From an uncultured bacterium (GTDB lineage Bacteria; Planctomycetota; Phycisphaerae; Phycisphaerales; UBA1924): DNA of 32,461 nt. Shown in pieces: positions 1-7,340 of this stretch (positions are counted from its first letter, which is position 1; each line of letters opens with the position of its first letter). The notes below the pieces were generated by a model. That model had not been told where the DNA came from and searched no databases. It saw only the letters and a program-made list of their open reading frames with translations. The stretch lies in the NCBI GenBank assembly GCA_903834785.1, contig CAILKP010000070.1, positions 1 to 32,461 of the forward strand, in the 5' to 3' direction. Made by a program: the position numbers and the translations under genes.

Positions 1-90
1 GACAGGGCTGGGGTGAAGGACAGAGGAGGAGACGGGGAACCATCGAAGCCCCCAGCGAGCGTGTCGCCGGGCTACGTTGGTCGAGGAAAA

Positions 91-138
91 GTGTTACCTA
101 TGTCCTGAGCACGTTGTGTAACCCATGTCCTGGAACGT
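91..138. repeat. Tandem pair of IS-end-like repeats
   Basis: Two near-identical 23-25 bp units lie head to tail. The first begins GTGTTACCTATGTCCTGA at 91, the second GTGTAACCCATGTCCTGG at 116. From memory, motifs of the type TGTTACCTATGTCCTG occur at the ends of IS481-family elements. No transposase is visible in this window, so this would be an element end whose body lies to the left or has been lost. The direct repeat is seen in the sequence; the IS481 assignment is inference. Confidence 0.4.
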
Positions 139-147
139 GCAGTCCTG

Positions 148-234
148 AAAGCCCCTCCCTCCCCTCCGCGTCCCTTGCCTTTCACCGTTCGTGCCCTCTG
201 CGTTCGTATTGGGGCGTTCCCGCCTCCCCCTCAC
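148..234. repeat. Degenerate third copy of the C/T-rich flank repeat
   Basis: This stretch aligns with about 709-790, and more loosely with about 1819-1900. All share a run of CCTCCGCG / CCTCTGCG-like words followed by CCTCCCCCTCA. It stops roughly where the serine hydrolase tail would begin in the other two copies. Because it overlaps the first 15 or so codons of the longest reading frame of the next gene, those codons are probably not translated. Confidence 0.6.
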
Positions 235-259
235 AATAAGAAATTCTGGAGATTGGTTT

Positions 260-649
260 GTGGTACCGACGACACTGAAGGAACTTGGATGGCTGCATGA
301 TTCTGTCGTGCTGAGTGTCAGTTACGACGCATCCCAGGCTGCGGGCAGACTCGTGAAGCTGGCGATACGGTGCCATCCAGACTGCGGACATGCACCTTGG
401 GCTGGAAAGAACCTATCAATCGCTGCGGTGAACGTTGCGGTGCTCAAGCATGTCCTTTGGGGCTGGGTTACCGCGCCTGAGACCATCGATTCGATTCGGC
501 CTGGCGTGTCGAGCGCCGTTGAAGAAAGCACGGTGGAGTCAAAGCGGATCGGTTTGCCCTTCCCGGACCTCGCATTTACGGTCATTTTTCACAGTGGGTC
601 CTCTCTGGAAGTCATCTGCCAGACGCTTCAGGTTGATATTGAATCGTGA
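260..649 (+). CDS. Hypothetical protein, 129 aa
   Basis: I do not recognise this gene. The open frame extends back to a GTG at 191, but its first part lies in a repeat. GTG at 260 has a GGAG at 248-251 with 8-nt spacing, so I prefer it. The product has no signal peptide or membrane segment. Its N-terminus (KELGWLHDSVVLSVSYD) resembles the start of many small bacterial single-domain proteins with a 'W-HD' turn followed by beta strands. Base composition is visibly less GC-rich than the core genes, and the gene sits between repeats, which suggests acquisition by transfer. An orphan immunity-type or other accessory protein is possible, but nothing in the sequence proves it. Confidence 0.6.
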   Translation: MVPTTLKELGWLHDSVVLSVSYDASQAAGRLVKLAIRCHPDCGHAPWAGKNLSIAAVNVAVLKHVLWGWVTAPETIDSIRPGVSSAVEESTVESKRIGLPFPDLAFTVIFHSGSSLEVICQTLQVDIES

Positions 650-652
650 TTG

Positions 653-935
653 CTGATCCCTGCGACCTGCTCCCAGAATGCTCATCCACCCCCGTGAGCC
701 CCCACGAAAGGCCCTCCCTCCCCTCCGCGTCCCTCGCCTTCCCCCCTCCGCGCCCTCCGCGTTCTCGTCCGCCTTCTCACCTCCCCCTCAACCCCCAAAA
801 CTCCCGCGCCACCACCTCGCCCAGGTCCGCAAAGAACCGGTCCGCACGCTCGTACTCGTACGCGTCATTATTCAGCACCCCGCCGCGGCAGGTAAACAGC
901 GTCGCCGCCAGAAACAGCGTCGGCCGCGGCGTCTT
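653..935. repeat. Direct repeat copy 1 (duplicated 3' end of serine hydrolase gene plus downstream flank)
   Basis: This block aligns with 1766-2045 at an offset of 1110-1113 bp. The right part, 777-935, matches 1887-2045 with only three differences (831, 864, 870) and contains the last 52 codons and stop of the serine hydrolase on the minus strand. The left part is a C/T-rich non-coding flank, more diverged, with a 3-nt length difference. The match breaks abruptly after 935, where an IS3-type remnant begins. Confidence 0.85.
777..935 (-). pseudogene. Truncated 3' copy of the serine hydrolase gene
   Basis: On the minus strand this encodes the same 52 C-terminal residues (from KTPRPTLF to the stop) as the intact gene that ends at 1887. 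Everything upstream of that tail is missing and is replaced by unrelated IS-like sequence. All three nucleotide differences from the intact gene fall at third codon positions and are silent. There is no start or body, so it cannot make the enzyme. Confidence 0.8.
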
Positions 936-1014
936 CGACCGACCGACCGCCGGAACTGGCCAGCTTGACCGACGACTGGCGGTACTCCGGCGTGTACTTC
1001 TGCCTCTTCCCCAT
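936..1014 (-). pseudogene. Remnant of IS3-family transposase orfA
   Basis: From an ATG whose complement is at 1012-1014, the minus strand reads MGKRQKYTPEYRQSSVKLA and continues for a few residues. This is the typical start of an IS3-family OrfA helix-turn-helix protein (a K-Y-T-P-E-[FY]-[RK] motif). The frame then runs into the repeat at 935 and loses all similarity. Only about 26 residues survive, so it is a dead fragment. The family assignment rests on this short motif. Confidence 0.6.
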
Positions 1015-1100
1015 GACCGAGTGCTGCTCGCGATGGGTAGCATCCTGTCGATTGGCCCCGTACACCGGTCCCGGGCAACCTCAACCTCAGTGGACAAGCC

Positions 1101-1727
1101 ATGACTCGGAGCGAGTACGAACGAACACTTGACCTGTTTGCACAACAACTAGTGAATGCGCTGGGATTTGCTCCGAAGAAGCGATTGCTGTATGAAATGA
1201 AAGCCAGCAGTGACGCCGTAGCGCGGATCGCATTTGGAGGGCGGATAGATCCGCGTGGCTACTTCGCCTTCAACTTCGGAGTGAGCCTGTTGTTTCCGGC
1301 ATTGAGTCAGTGGCTGGACCACGAGGCCGAACAGCAGCATCCCGCGGTGGGATCACCTGTTCATCTACTTCGTGAGAACAACTTCTTCACAGAATGGCGA
1401 TTTTCGAACGCGACAGACTTGGAGGCGTTGCGGGGCGAGATATCGATCAATCTGACGAGCTACGCCGTGCCATTCGTGGAGCGCTATTCAGATCTTTCAA
1501 CGCTCCGTAAGGCAGTTACGCCGTCTGATCCCAAGGCGTGGATTGATCTGGGCTTGAATCAAGACAGCCGCATCTGTCTCTTGGCGGTGATTCAGTGGGT
1601 GCAGGGCGACAAAGGTGAAGCGCTGCAAACTCTGGCTGATGCGTGCGCAGAACGAAAGATGACTTCGCCTCAACGGCGGGTTGACATTGAGCGTCTGCAA
1701 AGGCGGCTGGCCGAAGATCGTTCCTAA
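1101..1727 (+). CDS. DUF4304-like hypothetical protein, 208 aa
   Basis: A cytoplasmic protein with no signal peptide or membrane span. The order of motifs suits the DUF4304 type of small bacterial proteins, as I remember it: an N-terminal helix, then LGFAPKKRLLYE, a beta segment FAFNFGVSL, then EWRF, and a helix ending in AVPFVERYSDLSTL. The last ~60 residues add a helical tail. Function is unknown; such genes often sit singly in variable regions. The ATG has no clear ribosome binding site. It lies just left of direct repeat copy 2, mirroring the gene at 260-649 beside copy 1, and its codon use is less GC-rich than the neighbours. The family call is tentative. Confidence 0.6.
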   Translation: MTRSEYERTLDLFAQQLVNALGFAPKKRLLYEMKASSDAVARIAFGGRIDPRGYFAFNFGVSLLFPALSQWLDHEAEQQHPAVGSPVHLLRENNFFTEWRFSNATDLEALRGEISINLTSYAVPFVERYSDLSTLRKAVTPSDPKAWIDLGLNQDSRICLLAVIQWVQGDKGEALQTLADACAERKMTSPQRRVDIERLQRRLAEDRS

Positions 1728-1765
1728 ACCCCGCACGCTTGCGCTCGCTGTCGCCAAGGGCGGAA

Positions 1766-2045
1766 CTGATCCAGCGATCTGCTCCCAGAACCCCGATCCA
1801 CCTCCGTCCGCGTCCCACAGCCCCTCCTTTGCCTCCGCGTTCCTCGCCTTCTCCCCTCCGCGCCCTCTGCGTTCTCTTCCGTCTTCTCACCTCCCCCTCA
1901 ACCCCCAAAACTCCCGCGCCACCACCTCGCCCAGGTCCGCGAAGAACCGGTCCGCACGCTCGTACTCGTACGCATCATTGTTCAGCACCCCGCCGCGGCA
2001 GGTAAACAGCGTCGCCGCCAGAAACAGCGTCGGCCGCGGCGTCTT
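1766..2045. repeat. Direct repeat copy 2 (3' end of intact serine hydrolase gene plus flank)
   Basis: Partner of 653-935. It holds the C/T-rich flank (1766-1886) and the last 52 codons with the stop of the intact gene (1887-2045). The C/T-rich flank consists of words such as CCTCCGCG and CCTCTGCG, a common style of interspersed intergenic repeat. Confidence 0.85.
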
Positions 2046-3158
2046 TGGCGGCCGCAGCGGGAAGATCATCGCTGTATCCGTCGAGAATCCATAGGCCCGC
2101 CCGATCTTGTTGCAGATCGTCACCGCACTCCCGCCCCGCAGCCGCTTCAGCCCCGGCAGGTACCACTTGTACCGCTCATCGGTGTGCTCCGTCCGGTCAA
2201 AGTGCAGGTCCGGGCACTGCCTGGGCAGATCGCACGTGGCGTTGATCAGGTTCGCCGCATCCACCGCATCCACCTCAGGTGGCCGCAAGTCTGCCTTCGC
2301 CGCTGGCAGCATCATGCCGATCAGGTGCTGCAGATCCATCAGGCCGATGCGGTTCTTGCCGGTAAAGTCCATCGGCCGGTCCACCCGCACGCCCGTCTCC
2401 GGGTCCACATACGCCTTGCCCGCCAGCAGCCCCGCCAGCCCACCAAAAGTCGCGTTGTCCTCGCGCAGCTGGCTCACACGCTCCGGGATGCTGTGCGTCA
2501 GTTCATCCCCGGCGTAAAAGTCCACCCGCGCTGTCCGCCGCTGCTGGTCCGGCGTGCGGAAGTCGCTCAGCCGGTGATTAAACCGCACCGTCGTCAGCCC
2601 CGCCCGCCACATCAGCCGGTTCAGTGCATCGTGGCCCACAATCTCATACAGCCGGTTCGCCGCCGGATTGTCCGACACAAGCAGCGACCGCCGGATGTCC
2701 CGCCCGATCCCGTCAAACGTCCCCGCCCGGTTCCGCATCTTTTTGTCCCTGGCATGAGTGGGGGGGATCTCGTACACAAACTCCCGCTCTCCATCCCGCA
2801 GCGGGTGAACCACAAACGGCGACACGCGGCTGACGGCAATCTCCGCCTCCTGCAGTTGCCACAGCACATGGCTGGCCGCCAGCGCGGTGCACAGCTTCAC
2901 CGTGCTCGCCGGATAGAAGTACTCCGCATCCACCCGGTACCCCCATCGCTCCATCACCCCAAGGTGCTCCTGCACGCCCACCAGCACCTGCATGCGGTAG
3001 CCCGCCGGATCCTCCAGCAGGTCTCCAAACTTGTCGGGGTACCGCGCCAGCAACTCACCGATCCGCGTCGGTTCCACCCCGCCGCCCACCACACCCGGCG
3101 CTGGCTTCGCAGCCGCCGCACCGTCTCCGCGTGCCGCCCTCTGGTTCGCTCCGCTCAC
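1887..3158 (-). CDS. Class A beta-lactamase-fold serine hydrolase
   Basis: This is a penicillin-recognising serine hydrolase of about 423 aa. S-T-V-K at about 85-88 is the SxxK nucleophile motif, and S-D-N at about 162-164 follows (VSDNPAANRLY). N-K-I-G near 350 stands in for the usual K-T-G triad. This order is that of class A beta-lactamases and related transpeptidase-fold esterases. The protein is longer than a typical ~290-aa lactamase, and no signal peptide is visible, which is unusual because the fold normally works in the periplasm. I chose GTG at 3158: it overlaps the nadE stop as GTGA and has GGAGGAG just upstream. A GTG at 3170 is the alternative. The substrate is unknown, and antibiotic hydrolysis should not be assumed. 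The last 52 codons are duplicated at 777-935. Confidence 0.85.
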   Translation of the reverse strand: MSGANQRAARGDGAAAAKPAPGVVGGGVEPTRIGELLARYPDKFGDLLEDPAGYRMQVLVGVQEHLGVMERWGYRVDAEYFYPASTVKLCTALAASHVLWQLQEAEIAVSRVSPFVVHPLRDGEREFVYEIPPTHARDKKMRNRAGTFDGIGRDIRRSLLVSDNPAANRLYEIVGHDALNRLMWRAGLTTVRFNHRLSDFRTPDQQRRTARVDFYAGDELTHSIPERVSQLREDNATFGGLAGLLAGKAYVDPETGVRVDRPMDFTGKNRIGLMDLQHLIGMMLPAAKADLRPPEVDAVDAANLINATCDLPRQCPDLHFDRTEHTDERYKWYLPGLKRLRGGSAVTICNKIGRAYGFSTDTAMIFPLRPPKTPRPTLFLAATLFTCRGGVLNNDAYEYERADRFFADLGEVVAREFWGLRGR

Positions 3159-4924
3159 CGGCTCCTCCACCGCTGGGCAATCGGCATCCTTCGGCCCGAG
3201 CCAAACGCCACCGTCGTCACCTTCAGCCCGATCGGCGCCTGCTTGCGCTTGTACTCCGCCAGGTCAATCAGCCGCACCATCTTGGCCACAACCGCGGCAT
3301 CAAACCCCGTCTCGGCCACAATCGTCGATGCCGCCTGCCGCTGCTCTACATACCGGCTGATGATCTCATCAAGCACCTCATACGGCGGCAGCGAATCCTG
3401 ATCCTTCTGATCCGGCCGCAGCTCCGCCGAGGGCGGCTTGGTGATGCTCGCCTCAGGAATCGGCCCCGCCGCCACGCTCGCGATCCCCAGCTTCCCGCGA
3501 TTCGCGTTCATCCACCGCGCCAGGCTGTACACGTGCTGCTTCGTCACGTCCGACAGCACCGCCAGCCCGCCGTTCATGTCGCCATACAGCGTGCAGTACC
3601 CCACCGCCAGCTCGCTCTTGTTGCCCGTCGTCAGCAGTAGATGGTTGAACTTGTTGCTCAGCCCCATCAGCAGCGTCCCGCGGATCCGCGACTGCAGGTT
3701 CTCCTCCGTCACATCCGGCTTCGTCCCCGCCAGCAGCGGCCCCAGCGCGGCCAATAGCGCACCAAACGACTCCTCAATGGCAATCGTCTCGTACGGCATC
3801 CCCAGGTTCGCCGCCAGCTCACTGGCATCCGTCTTGGACCCCTCCGACGAGTACCTGCTCGGCATGCTGATCCCGTGCACGTTCCCCGGCCCAAGCGCCG
3901 CCGCGGCCAGCACCGCGCACACCGCCGAGTCAATACCCCCCGACAGCCCCAGCACCGCCGTCTTGAACCCCGTCTTGCCCGCGTAATCCCGAATCCCCGT
4001 CACCAGCGCACTAAACAGCTCCGCCGCCGTCTCCGGCGAAGGCAACGCCGAAGCCGGCTTGGCGGCCACCTGCCTCATCCCCGGCTCCGCCGCCACCTGC
4101 TCATCGGGCAGGTCCGTCACCAGCATCCCGCCGGCAAACCGTTCATTGGTCGCCAGCACCCGCCCGCCCGGCGCCACCACCGTCGCCGCACCGTCAAAGA
4201 TCAGTTCGTCATTGGCCCCAAGCTGGTTCACCGCGGCCACAAACACCCCGTGCCGCGCCGCATGATGCCGCAGGATCTCCTCCTGCAGCTTCGCCTTGCC
4301 CAGCACAAACGGGCTCGCCGACGGGTTCACAATCAGCATGCACCGCGGCTCACCATGCCGGGGCGTGCACAACGCGTCCACCGGGTCCTCCGCCCCCGCA
4401 TACCGCTGCGAGAACCCCGCATCCCGCCCGTACCAAAGGTCCTCACACACCGAAAGCCCCACCCGCACCGCCCGCGGCGTGCCCCCGCTCGGCCGCACCG
4501 GCACATCAATCAGCACCGCGTGCACCCCCGGCGTGAAGTACCGGTCCTCATCAAACACGTCGTACGTCGGCAGCAGCCGCTTGTGGTAATGCGCCACAAT
4601 CGCCCCGTCCCGCGCCGCAATCAGCGTGTTGTGCTGCACCATGGCCGACGGCTGATGCGGATTGCTCGGCCACGGCGTCCCGAAGATCAGCGTCAGGTTG
4701 TGACTGGCCGACTTGGCCACCTCCGTAGCCGTCGCCACCGCCGCCTCCAAAAACCCCTGCTGCAGCAGCAGGTCCTTCGGCGGGTACCCCGTCAGCGCCA
4801 GTTCCGGACATACCAGCACATCCGCCCGCGCCGCCCTGGCCTGATCCGCCGCCGCGGCAATCAGCCGGGCATTGCCCGCAAGGTCCCCAACAGTCGGATT
4901 GATCGGTGCAAGAGCCAGACGCAT
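3155..4924 (-). CDS. nadE: Glutamine-dependent NAD+ synthetase
   Basis: This enzyme makes NAD+ from deamido-NAD+ and ATP, using ammonia released from glutamine. The N-terminal nitrilase-type glutaminase domain shows the Glu-Lys-Cys triad at E41 (CPELALTGYP), K115 (YHKRLLPTYDVF) and C160 (GLSVCEDLW). The C-terminal synthetase domain carries the ATP pyrophosphatase loop SGGIDSA at about 328-334. The length of 589 aa fits two-domain enzymes. I chose ATG 4924 (MRLALAPINPTVGDL) because this is where family similarity begins; an upstream extension to 4990 runs into the terminator and is unlikely. The stop is coupled to the serine hydrolase start. Confidence 0.95.
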   Translation of the reverse strand: MRLALAPINPTVGDLAGNARLIAAAADQARAARADVLVCPELALTGYPPKDLLLQQGFLEAAVATATEVAKSASHNLTLIFGTPWPSNPHQPSAMVQHNTLIAARDGAIVAHYHKRLLPTYDVFDEDRYFTPGVHAVLIDVPVRPSGGTPRAVRVGLSVCEDLWYGRDAGFSQRYAGAEDPVDALCTPRHGEPRCMLIVNPSASPFVLGKAKLQEEILRHHAARHGVFVAAVNQLGANDELIFDGAATVVAPGGRVLATNERFAGGMLVTDLPDEQVAAEPGMRQVAAKPASALPSPETAAELFSALVTGIRDYAGKTGFKTAVLGLSGGIDSAVCAVLAAAALGPGNVHGISMPSRYSSEGSKTDASELAANLGMPYETIAIEESFGALLAALGPLLAGTKPDVTEENLQSRIRGTLLMGLSNKFNHLLLTTGNKSELAVGYCTLYGDMNGGLAVLSDVTKQHVYSLARWMNANRGKLGIASVAAGPIPEASITKPPSAELRPDQKDQDSLPPYEVLDEIISRYVEQRQAASTIVAETGFDAAVVAKMVRLIDLAEYKRKQAPIGLKVTTVAFGSGRRMPIAQRWRSR

Positions 4925-4988
4925 AGCCCCCAGTGTACCGGCCACGCCGCACCACCGAACCGCCACGCTCCAAATCACCACCACGCCC

Positions 4989-5021
4989 AAAAGAAAACCC
5001 CCGCCGAGGCGGGGGCTTCTT
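4989..5021 (-). terminator. Rho-independent terminator of the dockerin-tailed gene
   Basis: CCCCCGCC (4998-5005) pairs with GGCGGGGG (5008-5015). Read on the minus strand, the hairpin is followed by TTTTCTTTT. It lies 34 nt downstream of the stop at 5055 and separates that gene from nadE. Confidence 0.8.
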
Positions 5022-5054
5022 CGTTCAAATCAGGTTGTTCGCGTCGCCGCGGCT

Positions 5055-5495
5055 TTAGCAGCCGATGGCGAACGCGTTAATGAACTCAATGAAGTCCGTA
5101 CCGTCGATCGTGCCGTCCGGAGACAGGCCGACCGGGCCGCCACCAGCCACGTCGGCAATCGGGTCAATCGACGCATCGCCGATGCCGAACGAGTTGATGA
5201 ACGCGATGAAGTCCGAGCCGTCGACGGTGCCGTCGACCACCACGTCGGCAATGCTGCAGCCACCCGGCGGCGGCGTGACCGCACCGGCCCAGAAGCCGCC
5301 CGTCAGCGTGAACGTGCCGCCGGACATCACACCAGCGTCCGGCTGGCCGATCGTCCCCGACAGCGAGAATGCCCCGCCCGTCGATGTGCCGCCACCGCCA
5401 TCGATGGTGTACCAGTCGATGGTGAACGGCTGTGCCATCGCGGCAGTGCCGGTGGCCATGACAAGCATTGAGGCTGCAATCAGTTTTCCACGCAT
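5055..5495 (-). CDS. Small secreted protein with C-terminal GC-type dockerin-like tail
   Basis: A 146-aa exported protein. Residues 1-21 form a signal peptide ending in TAAMAQP. Residues 22-72 are a Gly/Thr-rich beta segment (SLSGTIGQPDAG, then TLTGGFWAG) of a kind seen in planctomycete surface proteins. The tail (80-146) has two dockerin-like calcium loops, VDGTVDGSDFIAFINSF and PDGTIDGTDFIEFINAF, and ends in Gly-Cys. NCBI-style annotation would call this a GC-type dockerin-anchored protein; the tail is thought to act in sorting or anchoring. The start ATG is preceded by TGGAGG with good spacing. A much longer upstream frame exists but crosses the promoter region. With only about 50 residues besides the tail, it may be a minimal surface or structural protein. 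Confidence 0.8.
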   Translation of the reverse strand: MRGKLIAASMLVMATGTAAMAQPFTIDWYTIDGGGGTSTGGAFSLSGTIGQPDAGVMSGGTFTLTGGFWAGAVTPPPGGCSIADVVVDGTVDGSDFIAFINSFGIGDASIDPIADVAGGGPVGLSPDGTIDGTDFIEFINAFAIGC

Positions 5496-5853
5496 CGTTC
5501 TGACCTCCAAAAAGTGGTGCCGAGGGGGCTCTATCCAGTGTAACTCAAGAAATGCGACACGCCATAAAGAACCGGCTAATCGCTTTTTCCCTCTCTCTAC
5601 CACTACAGACGCGAAATCTCGCCTCCGAGCGTCAAGATTTTTGAGTATGCACTCAAGATTCACGTTTGTCCACATTCTCCATGGCCTTCTCGCCCGTTTG
5701 GGCCCTCCTGGCCCGCCCCCCGGGGTGTCACCCCCATCCAGAACCTCAGGAACGTTTCCACACGCTTCACCCGCTAAACTCGTCCCCTTACGCACTCGGG
5801 TGGGGGGTCCGTCGGCGCGTCGCTGCCGGACCCTGGACCCCGGAGTTTGATTA
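5496..5853. other. Divergent promoter region between the dockerin-tailed gene and tig
   Basis: This 358-bp gap holds the control sequences of two divergent genes. It is richer in A/T around 5540-5660 than its surroundings and contains one clear palindrome (5641-5656). I see no convincing consensus -35/-10 pair and no RNA gene. Confidence 0.5.
5641..5656. promoter_or_regulatory. Palindrome TTGAGT-ATGC-ACTCAA
   Basis: A perfect 6-bp inverted repeat with a 4-bp spacer. It is flanked by a direct repeat of TCAAGATT (about 5632 and 5653). It lies 146 nt upstream of the dockerin-tailed gene and about 200 nt upstream of tig, a plausible operator position. The binding factor is unknown. Confidence 0.35.
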
Positions 5854-7239
5854 ATGTCCACTGCAACTGAGCGTCCCAACAAGGTTGAAATCATCGATGC
5901 GGGCCCCTGCCGCAAGAAGATCAAGATCGAGATCCCCGCCGAGACCGTCGAGGAGAACCTCGGCAGCACCCTGGACACCCTCCTGCTCCAGGCCGAGCTC
6001 CCCGGCTTCCGCCCCGGCCGCGCCCCCAAGCGTCTGGTCGAGAAGAAGTTCGGCGCCTCCATCCGCAAGCAGGCCAAGGAAGAGCTCGTCGGCGCCGCCT
6101 TCAACAAGGCCGTGACGGACAACAAGCTCAAGCTCGTCGGCAGCCCCCTGGCCGAGGATCTGGCCAAGGTCGAGCCCGAGGCCGGCAAGCCCCTGATCTT
6201 CGAGGTCGACATCGAAGTCGTGCCCGAGTTCACCCTCCCGGCCATCGAAGGCCTGGACATCAAGAAGCCCCTCCTCGATGTTACCGAGGAAATGGTCACC
6301 AAGGAAGTCGACAAGATCTGCCTGACCGAAGGCTCCCTGGAAGAGAAGGCCGCCCCCGGCGCCGGCGACTACGTCACCGGCCACGCCCGCCTGACCAACG
6401 CCGCCGACACCTCCAAGGTCTTCTTTGAGTCCGACGGCATCGTCGTCCAGCTCCCCACCACCGACAGCAACGGCAAGGGCATGATCGTCGGCCTCATGGT
6501 CGACGACCTGGCCAAGCAGATGGGCACCGTCAAGCTCGGTGACAAGTGCACCGTCAAGACCAAGGGCCCCGAGAACCACGAGAACGAGGCCCTCCGCGGC
6601 GTCGATCTGGTCATCGAGTACACCCCCAGCCGCGCCGATGCCATCATCCCCGCCAAGCTCGACGATCTGGCCGCCAAGGTCGGCTTCCCCAATGGCGATG
6701 CCTTCAAGGACGCCGTCCGCAACCGCCTCAAGCAGCGCGTCGCTGTCGACCAGCAGTCCGCCATGCGCGGCCAGGTCATGAAGCACCTCATCGAGGGCAC
6801 CGAGATGGGCCTGCCCGAGCGCCTCACCAGCGAGCAGGCCGGCCGCAACCTCCAGCGCCACCGCATGGAGCTCATGTACCGCGGCTTCGGTCCCATGCAG
6901 GTCGAGGAGCGCATCGCCCAGCTCCGTCGCCAGTCCTCGGCTGAGGCCATCGTCTCGCTCAAGAGCCTCTTCATCATCGAGTCCGCCAGCGAGAAGCTCG
7001 GCGTCAAGGTCACCGAGGCCGAAGTCGGCGGCCGCATCAGCCAGATGGCCTACGAGCGCGGCATGCGCCCCGAGGCCCTGCGTGATGAGCTCATCAAGGG
7101 CAACCAGGTCAGCACCCTGTTCCTGCAGATCCGCGAGCACAAGACCCTCGACGCCATCATCGCCAAGAGCAAGGTCACCGAGATCCCCGCTGAGGATTTC
7201 AACAAGCTCATGACCGAGTCCAACAAGGCCGCTTCCTGA
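5854..7239 (+). CDS. tig: Trigger factor, ribosome-associated chaperone
   Basis: This protein binds nascent chains at the ribosome exit tunnel and carries a peptidyl-prolyl isomerase domain. The N-terminal ribosome-binding loop is GFRPGRAPKRLVEKKFG (E. coli: GFRKGKVPMNIVAQRYG). An FKBP-like segment follows at about 165-250 (GAGDYVTGHARL to GVDLVIEY), then a long helical C-terminal domain. The length of 461 aa is close to the usual ~430-450. ATG 5854 has GGAG at 5842-5845. The gene stands alone: in many bacteria tig precedes clpP-clpX, but here the next gene is convergent, so that linkage is absent. Confidence 0.95.
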   Translation: MSTATERPNKVEIIDAGPCRKKIKIEIPAETVEENLGSTLDTLLLQAELPGFRPGRAPKRLVEKKFGASIRKQAKEELVGAAFNKAVTDNKLKLVGSPLAEDLAKVEPEAGKPLIFEVDIEVVPEFTLPAIEGLDIKKPLLDVTEEMVTKEVDKICLTEGSLEEKAAPGAGDYVTGHARLTNAADTSKVFFESDGIVVQLPTTDSNGKGMIVGLMVDDLAKQMGTVKLGDKCTVKTKGPENHENEALRGVDLVIEYTPSRADAIIPAKLDDLAAKVGFPNGDAFKDAVRNRLKQRVAVDQQSAMRGQVMKHLIEGTEMGLPERLTSEQAGRNLQRHRMELMYRGFGPMQVEERIAQLRRQSSAEAIVSLKSLFIIESASEKLGVKVTEAEVGGRISQMAYERGMRPEALRDELIKGNQVSTLFLQIREHKTLDAIIAKSKVTEIPAEDFNKLMTESNKAAS

Positions 7240-7282
7240 TTCAGCCCCGCTGATTCACGCGGCCTGACAACGCTTCAAAAAC

Positions 7283-7319
7283 CGCGGCCCCGGGAACACC
7301 AGTTCCCGGGGCCGTTTTC
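7283..7319. terminator. Bidirectional terminator between tig and the kinase gene
   Basis: A perfect 13-bp stem (7285-7297 with 7302-7314) has an ACCA loop. TTTT follows on the plus strand and an A-run precedes it on the left, so it can serve both tig (+) and the convergent kinase gene (-). Confidence 0.9.
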
Positions 7320-7340
7320 GTTCAGCTCCCTCCCTCAACC

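Noticed and set aside
2184..5080. Long Arg/Pro/His-rich plus-strand frames across the serine hydrolase and nadE genes
   Set aside because: They lie opposite two well-supported genes and have biased, low-complexity composition.
5496..6314. Extension of the dockerin-tailed protein to a 419-residue form
   Set aside because: The extension is antisense to tig and crosses the promoter region. The internal ATG at 5495 has a ribosome binding site and a signal peptide.
5851..7140. 429-codon open frame opposite trigger factor
   Set aside because: Antisense shadow of tig, rich in Leu/Gly/Asp, with no family features.
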